Assembly: GCA_937923255.1 (NCBI GenBank)
Contig: CALAIL010000028.1
Coordinates: 31,776-95,775, forward strand
Length of the DNA stretch: 64,000 bases
From: an uncultured Propionivibrio sp.
GTDB lineage: Bacteria; Pseudomonadota; Gammaproteobacteria; Burkholderiales; Rhodocyclaceae
Reading direction: 5' to 3'
Shown: positions 55,469 to 63,800 of the stretch, piece by piece
How the letters are laid out: each line of letters begins with the position of its first letter
Position numbering within the stretch: position 1 is the first letter of the stretch
The notes under the pieces: model-generated
Seen by the model: only the letters and a program-made list of their open reading frames with translations
Database searches by the model: none
What the model was told of the DNA's origin: nothing
Translations under genes and position numbers: made by a program

Positions 55469-57718
55469 ATGGGGCAATACAAGAAATTATGGTTGTTACT
55501 CATCGCTGTTTTAACGATCACTTTCTCGATCCTGGGCTATTTTGGCGTAGAGGTGTACCGTAAGGCGCCGCCGTTCCCAGAGGCCTATGTGTCGTCTGAC
55601 GGGCAAACCGTCATCAGCCGCGATGATATTCTGGCCGGTCAATCCGCCTGGCAGAGCACCGGCGGCATGGAACTCGGCTCGATTATGGGGCACGGTGCAT
55701 ATCAGGCGCCGGACTGGACGGCCGACTGGCTGCACCGCGAGCTGCTGGCCTGGCTGGATATTTCCGCGCAGAACCAGCACGGCAAGCCATTTGCCGAGCT
55801 GGATGCAGGGCAGCAGGCCGCGCTGAAAACCACCATGGTGGAGGAATACCGTAACGGCAGCCGCATGGGCGCCGACGGCAAGGTGGTGCTGAGCGATACC
55901 CGCATCAAGGCAATCAAGGCCGTTGCGCCGTACTACATCACGCTGTATGGCGCCGATCCGTCGATGGAAAAGGCGCGCGATCACTTCGCCATGAAAAACA
56001 ACACGCTGCCGGACGAAACGCGCCGCCAGCGGCTAACGGATTTCTTCTTCTGGACGGCGTGGGCTTCCGCCACCAACCGCCCGGATTACCACGCTACCTA
56101 TACCAACAACTGGCCGCACGAGCCGCTGATCAACAACGTGCCGACGGCCGAAAACGTGATGTGGTCGGTGGCCAGCATCGTGTTTCTGTTGACCGGCGTC
56201 GGCCTGCTGGTGTGGGGCTGGTCTTTCTTGCGCAGGCACGATCCTGACCCGCAACTGCCGGAAAGCGACCCGATCAGCAAGGTGCATCTGACGCCGTCGC
56301 AGCGGGCGCTGGGCAAATATGTGTTCCTGACCGTGGCGCTGTTTGTCGTGCAGATTTTCCTCGGCGGACTGACGGCGCACTATACGCTGGAAGGCCAGCA
56401 TTTCTACGGCATCCCGCTGTCCGACTGGTTCCCGTATGCGCTGGTGCGCACCTGGCACTTGCAGTCGGCTATTTTCTGGATTGCCACCGGCTTTTTGACC
56501 GCCGGCCTGTTTCTGGCGCCGGTCGTCAATGGCGGGAAGGACCCGAAATTCCAGGCGCTGGGCGTCAATGCGTTGTTTGTCGCGCTGTTTATCGTGGTCG
56601 GCGGCTCCTACGGCGGCAACTTCCTAGCCCTGACCCACGCCATGCCGGCGCACTTGAATTTCTGGTTCGGCCACCAGGGCTATGAATACCTAGATTTAGG
56701 CCGCTTCTGGCAGATTCTGCTGATGGTTGGCCTCCTGCTGTGGCTGTTCCTGATGCTGCGCTGCACGGTCGAAGCGTTCCGCAGCGGCGGCGACAAAAAC
56801 CTGCTGGCTATTTTTGTGGCCTCCATGGTCGGCGTGGGCGTGTTCTATGCACCCGGCCTGTTCTACGGCGAGCACGATAGCCTGACCGTGATGGAATACT
56901 GGCGCTGGTGGGTGGTGCACCTATGGGTGGAAGGCTTCTTTGAAGTGTTTGCCACCGTGGCGCTGGCTTTCATTTTCTACAACCTGGGGCTGGTCAGCCG
57001 CACTTCGGCAACTGTGGCCTCGCTGGTCGCCGCCTCGCTGTTCATGGTCGGCGGCGTGCCGGGTACGTTCCACCACCTATATTTTTCCGGCACCTCAACG
57101 CCGATCATGGCCGTCGGCGCGTCGTTCTCCGCGCTGGAAGTTGTGCCGCTGATCCTGCTCGGCAAAGAAGCGCACGAGCATTGGTCTTACCAGCACGCCA
57201 CGCCGTGGATGAAGCGCCTGCGCTGGCCGCTGATGTGCTTCGTCGCTGTGGCCTTCTGGAACATGCTCGGCGCCGGCGTCTTCGGCTTCCTGATTAACCC
57301 GCCGATTTCTTTGTTCTACCTGCAAGGCTTGAATACCACCGCCGTACATGCCCACGCCTCTCTGTTCGGCGTGTATGGCTTCCTGGCGCTGGGCTTCGTG
57401 CTGCTGGTGGCGCGCTACCTGAGGCCGGACTACGAGTTCAACGAAAGGCTGATGAGCAGCGGCTTCTGGCTGTTGAACCTCGGCCTGGCCGGAATGATCG
57501 CCGCCAGCCTGCTGCCGATCGGCGTGATCCAGATCCACGCCGCCATTACCGACGGTTTGTGGATGGCGCGCAGCGAAGCCTTTATGCAGCAGGAATCCTT
57601 AGTGCTCCTGCGCTGGATACGCACGCTGCCCGACCTGGTGTTTATCGCTGGCGGCTGCTGCATCGCCTGGCAGGCCACCTGGATGGTGTTCAGCAGGAAC
57701 CGCGCCAGCGCGGCCTGA
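55469..57718 (+). CDS. norB: Quinol-dependent nitric oxide reductase (qNOR)
   Basis: qNOR reduces nitric oxide to nitrous oxide with electrons from quinol at the inner membrane. The 749-residue chain has the N-terminal helix and periplasmic domain that replace NorC (VYRKAPPFPEAYVSSDGQTV, SAWQSTGGMELGSIMGHG). About 13 helices of the heme-copper-oxidase fold follow. Histidines for heme b, heme b3 and FeB are seen in VRTWHLQSAIFW, WVVHLWVEGFFEV (His and Glu) and GTFHHLYFSGT. The length fits the single-chain type rather than NorB/NorC. A CTAGGGGGAA ribosome site precedes the ATG. No norD, norQ or NO sensor lies beside it. Confidence 0.95.
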   Translation: MGQYKKLWLLLIAVLTITFSILGYFGVEVYRKAPPFPEAYVSSDGQTVISRDDILAGQSAWQSTGGMELGSIMGHGAYQAPDWTADWLHRELLAWLDISAQNQHGKPFAELDAGQQAALKTTMVEEYRNGSRMGADGKVVLSDTRIKAIKAVAPYYITLYGADPSMEKARDHFAMKNNTLPDETRRQRLTDFFFWTAWASATNRPDYHATYTNNWPHEPLINNVPTAENVMWSVASIVFLLTGVGLLVWGWSFLRRHDPDPQLPESDPISKVHLTPSQRALGKYVFLTVALFVVQIFLGGLTAHYTLEGQHFYGIPLSDWFPYALVRTWHLQSAIFWIATGFLTAGLFLAPVVNGGKDPKFQALGVNALFVALFIVVGGSYGGNFLALTHAMPAHLNFWFGHQGYEYLDLGRFWQILLMVGLLLWLFLMLRCTVEAFRSGGDKNLLAIFVASMVGVGVFYAPGLFYGEHDSLTVMEYWRWWVVHLWVEGFFEVFATVALAFIFYNLGLVSRTSATVASLVAASLFMVGGVPGTFHHLYFSGTSTPIMAVGASFSALEVVPLILLGKEAHEHWSYQHATPWMKRLRWPLMCFVAVAFWNMLGAGVFGFLINPPISLFYLQGLNTTAVHAHASLFGVYGFLALGFVLLVARYLRPDYEFNERLMSSGFWLLNLGLAGMIAASLLPIGVIQIHAAITDGLWMARSEAFMQQESLVLLRWIRTLPDLVFIAGGCCIAWQATWMVFSRNRASAA

Positions 57719-57739
57719 TCGGGTACTTCCTCCGAAACT

Positions 57740-58303
57740 CGCGTGGATAGGGCATCTCCTCGGAGATTCCCTGCTTACAAGGGCTTGCGGGCAGCCCCTC
57801 CGGAGATGCCCGTTTTACGCGGGCTGCGGGGCAGGCGTTGTTGCCGTTCTTCGGTCGCGGCGGCCGCGCTTCGGACGGTGATACTTCACCCGAGCGCCGG
57901 CGATGCAGCTGGCTTCAACGCACTGAATAGATCGCCTTACGCTTTGCTCCTGCGGTCGGCGGTGCGCCAGTGATATGGTCAAGCATAAGCCAGCTGGCCG
58001 TAGCAGAACGGAATGATCAGTCGGCCTAAACCCCGCGTCTTTTGGGCATGCCAGCCCGGTTGCTTCTGCAGCCCTTGTCAATCGGGCGTTTGCCGGCATG
58101 CATGCTGGAAGCCCACGTAAATAGTGGGCTTGCGGATAGGTCGCCCGGAAATACCAAAAAACAGTGAGATTGAAGATAGATAGACCGGAAGTGCCCGTAA
58201 ATAAGCGAATTGAAGACAGGCCAGCCTGAAACCCACGTAAATAGGTGCTTGCGGATAGACAGGCCGGAAACCCGCGTAAACACTGGGCTGGCGGGCGGCC
58301 GCA
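57740..58303 (+). repeat. Direct-orientation copy of the dispersed repeat, right of norB
   Basis: The left part carries GGAGATTCCCTGCTTACAAGG, GGGCAGCCCC and GGAGATGCCCGTTTTACGCGG (57,755-57,835). Then comes a block with TGGTCAAGCATAAGCC, CGCGTCTTTTGGGCAT and CCCTTGTCAATCGGGC (57,975-58,095). Five tandem units then start at 58,105, 58,145, 58,185, 58,225 and 58,264, with spacing 40, 40, 40 and 39. Units two and three have drifted (for example CCGGAAATACC and AAAACAGTGAG). Open frames across it appear to be by-products. Confidence 0.85.
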
Positions 58304-58616
58304 ATCGGAGTTTTGGGGGTTGTCCATCGGTGCAGGTTTTACCCCAGTCGGGCAGGGGGGCTTGCTTGAGGGCGGCGAGTAGGATGGCCCGCGCGCTGGC
58401 GAAGTCGGAGACGTGCTCTGCGAGGGTGATGGTTTCCATGGCCGCGTCGTCCGTTGCGGTTTATCTACATCCGGGAAAATCATCTGAGCGTATTGGCGCG
58501 CTTCTTCGGAGTGCTGTACTGTCTGCTCTGTACGGCGCCACTTTCTTGGCTTGATTGCTAGGATTAATATTATCTTGCTTGACCGCAACCACCTCTACCA
58601 CGACTACGGAGCTCCC
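58304..58616 (-). other. Non-repeat DNA next to the repeat; possible gene remnant
   Basis: On the minus strand, codons from 58,439 read METITLAEHVSDFASARAIL and LAALKQAPLPDWGKTCTDG, then run into the repeat. A preceding frame near 58,450-58,540 gives EARQYAQMIFPDVDKPQRT. They might be one frameshifted, truncated gene, but I recognise no family. The plus-strand operon starting at 58,617 must have its promoter here. Confidence 0.3.
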
Positions 58617-58817
58617 ATGCAAGACGAAAACAGAGAAACTCTCCACACCCTCCGCAAACTGAAAAACGCAGAAAGCTCGCAAGAGCGCTTGCAAGGCTGG
58701 CGGGAGATCCGCGCCGCGCAGGGCCTTAGCGGCGAATACGCCCTCGCCGTGCGTCTGAACGGCAAAGCCTACACCGAAGAAGAAGCTGACATGGTCGCGG
58801 CGCTGTTTGGCCGCTGA
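58617..58817 (+). CDS. Unrecognised 66-residue protein, first gene of a three-gene operon
   Basis: The product starts MQDENRETLHTLRKLKNAES and ends AYTEEEADMVAALFGR. It is soluble, charged and probably helical, with no cysteine, signal or membrane part. ACGGAG lies 6 bases before the ATG. The next gene starts 10 bases after its stop, so the three genes up to 60,364 are likely one transcript. I recognise no family; it could be a regulator or a small partner of the following protein. Confidence 0.6.
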   Translation: MQDENRETLHTLRKLKNAESSQERLQGWREIRAAQGLSGEYALAVRLNGKAYTEEEADMVAALFGR

Positions 58818-58827
58818 AACACCACCC

Positions 58828-59604
58828 ATGCCGTCTTACCACAACGTACCGCTACCCGCAGCGCCTGCGGACGACGATACGCGCCGGACGCGGCTCACCG
58901 CCTTCCTCACCACCTGGGACAACACCCCCGGCCTGCGCCGGTGGCAGGGGCGCGCCCTGCAACACAGCCGCCCGCTGGAATGGTTCGGTGCCGCACAATA
59001 CCTGCACTACGAACAGCTCCAACCGCTTTTTTGCCCTGACGCCGCCGATACCGTCCGCCTCACCGCGCAACTGCTCGGCGAAGCGCTGGTCGCCCACCTC
59101 GATTTTGCCTGGTGCCGCAGTACCGTCTTCCCCGAAGAACCCCTGCAAATTCGCCACCGCGAACGCGAAATCCTGCTGCATCTGCCCGCACTCGTCGCCA
59201 ACGTTCTGAGCCAGCCGCAAGACGCCGCTGACGCACTGGAAACCCAATTCCTGACGCTGCTCACCGACTGGCTGGTGTGGTATCAGGAATACCACTGGCT
59301 GACGGCGCTCACCCTGCCTGACTGGGAAGAAACCGTCTATACCGTGCGCTTCGGCGTTTGTCCGCCGCCAACCCTGCGCCGCCGCCTGCGCCTGCTGCTT
59401 GAATACGACGAAGAACACATCATCCGCCATTTTGGCAGCAGCATGCTGCTGCCGCCCCTCGCCATCCTCGAACAGCACGACTGGAACACCCTGGAAAGCG
59501 CAGTTTTCGCGCTCGAACAAGACAACAACCGGCAATACGGCAGCGCCTGGCGTGAACAGGCCGCACAAAGCGCACAATCGTGCGGCGACAACATCGATAG
59601 CTGA
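58828..59604 (+). CDS. Unrecognised 258-residue soluble protein
   Basis: From MPSYHNVPLPAAPADDDTRR the protein is rich in Leu, Trp, Gln and aromatic residues and predicted mostly helical. Stretches such as LTDWLVWYQEYHWLTALTLP and LLLEYDEEHIIRHFGSS are notable. There is no signal peptide, membrane helix or known catalytic motif that I can identify. It follows the 66-residue gene by 10 bases, and the DUF4336 gene begins 7 bases after its stop, so it belongs to the same operon. An in-frame ATG at 58,807 overlaps the first gene. Confidence 0.65.
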   Translation: MPSYHNVPLPAAPADDDTRRTRLTAFLTTWDNTPGLRRWQGRALQHSRPLEWFGAAQYLHYEQLQPLFCPDAADTVRLTAQLLGEALVAHLDFAWCRSTVFPEEPLQIRHREREILLHLPALVANVLSQPQDAADALETQFLTLLTDWLVWYQEYHWLTALTLPDWEETVYTVRFGVCPPPTLRRRLRLLLEYDEEHIIRHFGSSMLLPPLAILEQHDWNTLESAVFALEQDNNRQYGSAWREQAAQSAQSCGDNIDS

Positions 59605-59611
59605 GCGCCTC

Positions 59612-60364
59612 ATGCCAGCCCAGCTCCATCTCTACCAGCCGCTCAATACCCTAAAACCCTGGGGCGACAACATTTGGATTGCCGACGGCGGCCTCATCCG
59701 CATGGCCTTCCCGCTGGGCCTTACCATCCCGTTCAGCACGCGCATGACCGTAGTACGTCTAACTGACGGCAGTCTGTGGTGCCATTCGCCCATTGCCCCC
59801 GATCCGGCACTGCTTGCCGCTATTGACGTCCTTGGGCCGGTACGCCACCTCGTCTCGCCCAACCGCATCCACTACGCCCATATCCCCGCCTGGCAGCGCC
59901 ACTATCCGCAGGCGAAAGCCTGGGCCAGCGCCGGCGTACGCGAGCGGGCGGCATCGCAACATATCAGCGTTACCTTTGCTGCCGATCTCGGCGCAGAAGC
60001 ACCGCCGGACTGGGCGGAGGATATCGCGCAACTGCCTTTTCACGGCAGCAGCGTGATGACCGAAACCGTCTTCTACCACCGCGCAAGCCGCACCCTCATC
60101 CTCACCGACCTCATCGAAAACTTCGAGACCGCAAAATTCCCCAGCCGTTTCTGGGCAGGCGTGATGAAACTTAGCGGCATCGCCGATCCGGACGGCAAAA
60201 CCCCGCCCGACTGGCGCGCCACCTTCAAAGATAAAACTGCCGCCCGCGCCGCACTGGCGCACATCCTCGCCTGGCAACCGGAGCGCATCATCCTCGCGCA
60301 TGGCCGCTGCTACGACAAAGACGGCGTCGCCGAACTGCGCCGCGCCTTCCGCTGGCTGGATTGA
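59612..60364 (+). CDS. DUF4336 protein, metallo-beta-lactamase-like fold
   Basis: A 250-residue protein beginning MPAQLHLYQPLNTLKPWGDN. PVRHLVSPNRIHYAHIPAWQ and GSSVMTETVFYHRASRTLIL with LTDLIEN, then ERIILAHGRCYDK, give the order of a reduced metallo-beta-lactamase-like domain as in DUF4336. The usual HxHxDH motif is absent; HYAHIPAW takes its place, so hydrolase activity is doubtful. The start at 59,612 lies 7 bases after the preceding gene. Function is unknown. The operon has no recognised regulator. Confidence 0.75.
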   Translation: MPAQLHLYQPLNTLKPWGDNIWIADGGLIRMAFPLGLTIPFSTRMTVVRLTDGSLWCHSPIAPDPALLAAIDVLGPVRHLVSPNRIHYAHIPAWQRHYPQAKAWASAGVRERAASQHISVTFAADLGAEAPPDWAEDIAQLPFHGSSVMTETVFYHRASRTLILTDLIENFETAKFPSRFWAGVMKLSGIADPDGKTPPDWRATFKDKTAARAALAHILAWQPERIILAHGRCYDKDGVAELRRAFRWLD

Positions 60365-60649
60365 CGGCATCACTTGTAGTCCCCGTAAATAGCATCGTTG
60401 CAAATAGGAATGAGACAAGGCGGTGAGCCAAGGACAGTACGGGCAGTACGGCGGGGCGTACCAATACAAGCAGATTATTTTTTGGGATGAGTATTAAACG
60501 GTTTCTTCCCAGCCGCCGTATGTATCGACGCGAGTTTCTGCGGCCAGTTTTTGCAAAGCGGTGATGTCATCTGTACTCAGTATGAATTGGGTTGCAACTG
60601 ATCGGGCGATCGGCGAGCAGGCTGGGGGTGCAAGTGATGGAAAGCTTTT
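60365..60649. other. Short gene-poor gap holding a decayed gene end
   Basis: Apart from the fragment at 60,494-60,620, nothing was found. No strong terminator hairpin separates the operon to the left from the convergent CPBP gene. Confidence 0.35.
60494..60620 (-). pseudogene. Relic of an aldo/keto-reductase-like gene, C-terminal end
   Basis: The minus strand reads ILSTDDITALQKLAAETRVD and then TYGGWEETV before a stop. The pattern LSxDDIxALxxLAxETxVDTxGxWE is like the end of some aldo/keto reductases. No catalytic part or start is present, so only a scar remains. The assignment rests on a short match. Confidence 0.35.
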
Positions 60650-61489
60650 TCACGGGCTTTCTTCGCTTTGTTGGGCAAAGGGACGCAGGAAAAGGGCTTT
60701 TTCTTTGCCGATAAGCCAAACGAGGATGAGGATAAAGAGCCCGGTCTGGATAATTTTACTGTCCGGATGGGTAGCGAAGATTTCGTTGCCGAGATTGGCG
60801 CAGAGGTGAAAGACGACGGCAATCCAGATGTTGCGCGCATTCTTGAGATAGAGCCAGTTCATGATGAAGACGAAGCAGACCATGCTCACCATGAAGTTGA
60901 TGCCGTGTTGCCAGCCTTCGGCGACAAGGTTCGCCTGGTAGTAACCTTTGATACTGGCAAGCGGGATGTGCCAGAAGAACCAGTAGGCGAAGAAGATGAG
61001 GTTTGCGGTGATGAGGCGGTAGCGGGCAAGCAGCGCGTCGGTGCCGTAGCTGTGCCAGGCGAGTTCTTCAAGCAAGGGCGCGAGGGCAAGCAGCAGCCAC
61101 GGCGAGAAGAGAGCGCTGGTGAAGCTGGGCTGGCCGGTGATGCGGAATTGCTCGGCGCTGTAACCGAAGGCAAGCGAGATGAGCTGGGCAAGAACGAGGG
61201 TGACGGGGCCGATGAACACGGCGGCGAGCAGGTAGCGCGGGCGGATGGTGCGCAGGCTGAGGCGGGGTTTGAGGTCGGCGAGCAGCGCCGGTTTTTGCAG
61301 GAAGAGCCAGGCGGCGACGGCGGTCGGCGCGGCCAGGCCGATGATGCCGAGGGTGCCTTGCAGGGTGGTGTGGGTATCAAGACCGGTGGTGCGGCTGATA
61401 TAGCCGGCCGCCAGCCAGCAGGCACAGGGGATGAGGAAGGACCAGAGGTAGAAGAAGCTGGGGCGGTCGTAGGCTTTGAGGTTGTGCAT
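60650..61489 (-). CDS. CPBP-family intramembrane glutamic protease
   Basis: A 279-residue membrane protein with about eight helices. The diagnostic motif LLEELAWHSYG has the paired Glu and the His two residues after Trp (the family pattern EExxxR/WH). FFAYWFFWHIPLA and FHLCANLGNEIF carry the other family histidine and asparagine. CPBP (Rce1-like, Abi) proteins cleave or process membrane peptides, and in bacteria often give self-immunity to bacteriocins, but no peptide gene is adjacent. The start is MHNLKAYDRPSFFYL. A SnoaL-like gene lies 31 bases upstream on the same strand. Confidence 0.85.
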   Translation of the reverse strand: MHNLKAYDRPSFFYLWSFLIPCACWLAAGYISRTTGLDTHTTLQGTLGIIGLAAPTAVAAWLFLQKPALLADLKPRLSLRTIRPRYLLAAVFIGPVTLVLAQLISLAFGYSAEQFRITGQPSFTSALFSPWLLLALAPLLEELAWHSYGTDALLARYRLITANLIFFAYWFFWHIPLASIKGYYQANLVAEGWQHGINFMVSMVCFVFIMNWLYLKNARNIWIAVVFHLCANLGNEIFATHPDSKIIQTGLFILILVWLIGKEKALFLRPFAQQSEESP

Positions 61490-61520
61490 GGAGCGGCTTC
61501 CGGGTGGTGGCCTCGGCCGC

Positions 61521-61946
61521 TCATGTCGGCGTTTTGCCCTGTTTGGTCAGCGCCGATTTAATCAGCATTTGTGTGCCGAACCAACCCCAGTAGATGCGGT
61601 GGCGGTAGATTTTGCCATCGCGGTGCTGCATGAGTTCGAGGATATCTACCTGGTTGCCGTTCGGGGTTTGGCGCGGGTATTCCCAAATGAGGATGTCGCC
61701 GCCGGTGTAGTAGTGGGCATCGCGGTACCAGCGCACCCATTCGTTCGGGCGGCGGCGCGCCCCTTCTGCGAGGAAAGCGCGGATTTCCGCCTTACCGCGC
61801 AGGGTGCCGTTTGTGCGCTGCATGATGATAGGCACCAGCGGCGATTCGAGTTCAGCGTCATCATAGTAGAGGGCGATAAGAGCATCGGTGTCGCGGCTTT
61901 TGGCGGCGTCATGCCAAGCGTGGTAGAGATATTCGGCGGTGTTCAT
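61521..61946 (-). CDS. SnoaL/NTF2-like protein
   Basis: A 141-residue NTF2-fold protein starting MNTAEYLYHAWHDAAKSRDT. DALIALYYDDAELESPLVPI, GKAEIRAFLAEG, and TPNGNQVDILELMQHRDGKI with YRHRIYWGWFGTQML show the cone fold of the SnoaL family. The catalytic role is unknown; members include polyketide cyclases, limonene-epoxide hydrolases and many uncharacterised proteins. It lies 31 bases before the CPBP gene and is probably co-transcribed. A decayed copy of its C-terminus lies at 53.6 kb. The frame is open upstream, but the ATG at 61,946 has GATCCTCC on the plus strand, i.e. a GGAGGATC ribosome site. Confidence 0.8.
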   Translation of the reverse strand: MNTAEYLYHAWHDAAKSRDTDALIALYYDDAELESPLVPIIMQRTNGTLRGKAEIRAFLAEGARRRPNEWVRWYRDAHYYTGGDILIWEYPRQTPNGNQVDILELMQHRDGKIYRHRIYWGWFGTQMLIKSALTKQGKTPT

Positions 61947-62411
61947 GGATCCTCCGGTTAAGGGGCAAGTGGATAATGGGCAATGAGGCCACGAGATTTT
62001 ATCGTTGACGTGTATTGCAAATTCCTTTCCCGGTGGAGAATGGCTTTTCTGTGCAGTTTTTTTAGGCACATGTCGTAGGCAGTACGGCCATGCGGCGCGA
62101 GGGGCAGCAAGATGAGTCTGTGTCAAGCCGCTTGAGCATGGCGTCGATTTCGACAGCGGCATTGGGAAAATCGTTCATCTACGATTTGGTGGGCAGAAAA
62201 TCTGCCTACGCGGGATGCAGGGTTGCTTGACGGTGCGGCTGCCAAGGTTGAAGACCTAGGCTTTGGGTGCAATGGAGAGCGAAGCGGGTCTGCGCCAGAA
62301 CGCCGGCGCTGAGGCAGAGGGCGATGGGTAGGGTGACGAGCCGCTTTTTCATGGCTGGCTTCTGTCGGTTGGGTTGAGAAGGGTTGGGTGAAAAAGGCTG
62401 GGCGCGGCGCT
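61947..62411. other. Gene-poor gap between the SnoaL-like gene and the MFS exporter
   Basis: The left 200 bases show only short broken frames, one giving MNDFPNAAVEIDAMLKRLDT on the minus strand. The right part has the small signal-peptide ORF listed separately. No promoter or terminator stands out. Confidence 0.35.
62206..62352 (-). pseudogene. Truncated gene start encoding a signal peptide
   Basis: Forty-eight codons read MKKRLVTLPIALCLSAGVLA, a clean Sec-type signal peptide, then QTRFALHC, and end shortly after. The mature part is too short to be recognised, so this is more likely the surviving start of a secreted protein gene than a functional peptide. It lies just after the MFS gene on the same strand. 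Confidence 0.3.
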
Positions 62412-63800
62412 TTACCGCGTCTGCCGCAGTGCCCGTCCAACGCTGATGAGCGCGATAAATGCCAGTACTGCCAGCAAGATAAATGCGTGCTGGCTGCCGT
62501 CACGGGTGGCAATGGCGAGCTGGCTCGGGTTGGCCCGTTGGGCGCTGGCGACAAGGCTGGCGGCGACGGATGTACCTACGGTACCGGCCAGTTGTTGCAG
62601 TGTGTTGAGCACGGCGTTGCCGTCGGCAGACTGTTCGCGCGGCAGGGCAGCAAGGCTGTGGGTGGTGGTGTTACCGACCGCGAAGCCCTGACCGAGGCAG
62701 TAGGCGGTGTAGATACCCATGAAAAGGGCGGTGGTCAGGATTTTCCCCAGAATGGCGAAGGCGGTCAGGGTGGCGAGCAGGATCAGCGCGCCGCTCAGGA
62801 TGGGTTTGCGCGCACCGAGGCGGTCGTACACAGTGCCGCTGACCGGAGCGATGCAGGCGCCCAGTAGACAGCCGGGCAGAAGCAACAGGCCGGACAGGGT
62901 AGCGCTGGTGCCGTTGGCAAGCTGGGCGTAATTGGGGATGAGGTAACCCAGCGCCAGCACGCAGAACTGGATGAGCAGGACGAACAGCATGCCCTGAACA
63001 AAGACCGGATTAGTGAAAACGCGCAGGTTAACGAGCGGCGCGTTGCCGCGCAATGAACGGATGGTGAAAATGCCGAGGGTGGTAGCGGCGAGCGCCAGTA
63101 AGCCGCCTACTGTCCCGCTGAACCAGCCGTGGGCGGAGGCTTTTTCAGTGGCGAAAACGAAGCTGCTGAAAGCGGTGACCAGCAAGGCGTAGTCGGGCAG
63201 GTTAATTTTTTCTGGTGTCAACGGGCGGATGGGTTTGATGCTGCTGAGGCCGAGTATCAGCGAGACGCCCATTAAAGGCAGCAATATTAGGAAGATGGTA
63301 CGCCAACCGTAGCGGTCAATGACCACGCCGGCCAGCACCGGCCCGACCGCTGGCGCCATCGCCACAATCAGGGACGCCATGCCCATAATGAAGCCGATGC
63401 GGGTTTTCGGCGCTTGCGTCAGGATGATGTTGAACATTAGCGGCAGGGCGATGCCGGTGCCCGCGCCTTGCAGGATGCGGCCGGTCAGCAGCGGAACGAA
63501 GCCAGAAGCAAAGGCGCCGAACAGGGTGCCGGCGATAAAGATGAGATTGGCTGTAATGAAGAGTGCTTTAGTCGCGAAGTTTTTATTGAGCCAGGTCGAG
63601 AGCGGGATGATGAGCGCCAGCACCAGCAGGTAGGCGGTGGTCAGCCATTGCACGGTTGAAGTGTCAATAACGAATTCACGCATCAGGGTGGGGAAGGTGA
63701 CATTCATGGCGGTTTCGCTGACCACACCCGAGAAGGTCATCAGCCCGGTGGCAAGAATGGCAGCGAACAGGGCAGGGGAGATTTTTTCTTTGTTAGCCAT
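62412..63800 (-). CDS. MFS drug exporter, DHA2 (EmrB/QacA-like) family
   Basis: The 462-residue inner-membrane protein starts MANKEKISPALFAAILATGL and has about 14 hydrophobic segments. SETAMNVTFPTLMREF and TVQWLTTAYLLVLALIIPLS match the first helices of DHA2 exporters (the QWxxTxYxL pattern), and FLILLPLMGVSLIL and LPGCLLGACIAPVSG follow in order; LLTGRILQGAGTGIALPLMF carries the motif C region. It should export toxic or lipophilic compounds with proton influx, but the substrate is unknown. No EmrA-type membrane-fusion partner or regulator lies beside it in the window. The start was set at the ATG at 63,800; an upstream frame extends 37 codons. Confidence 0.88.
   Translation of the reverse strand: MANKEKISPALFAAILATGLMTFSGVVSETAMNVTFPTLMREFVIDTSTVQWLTTAYLLVLALIIPLSTWLNKNFATKALFITANLIFIAGTLFGAFASGFVPLLTGRILQGAGTGIALPLMFNIILTQAPKTRIGFIMGMASLIVAMAPAVGPVLAGVVIDRYGWRTIFLILLPLMGVSLILGLSSIKPIRPLTPEKINLPDYALLVTAFSSFVFATEKASAHGWFSGTVGGLLALAATTLGIFTIRSLRGNAPLVNLRVFTNPVFVQGMLFVLLIQFCVLALGYLIPNYAQLANGTSATLSGLLLLPGCLLGACIAPVSGTVYDRLGARKPILSGALILLATLTAFAILGKILTTALFMGIYTAYCLGQGFAVGNTTTHSLAALPREQSADGNAVLNTLQQLAGTVGTSVAASLVASAQRANPSQLAIATRDGSQHAFILLAVLAFIALISVGRALRQTR

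Noticed and set aside
57815-58588. Long open frame of 257 codons on the minus strand through the right repeat
   Set aside because: It is made mostly of repeat units read in one frame, has no known domain, and similar frames appear in every repeat copy because the units lack stops.
60668-61561. Plus-strand open frame of 297 codons over the CPBP gene
   Set aside because: It is a Glu/Gly/Asp-rich shadow; the opposite strand has the EELAWH motif and a regular membrane pattern.
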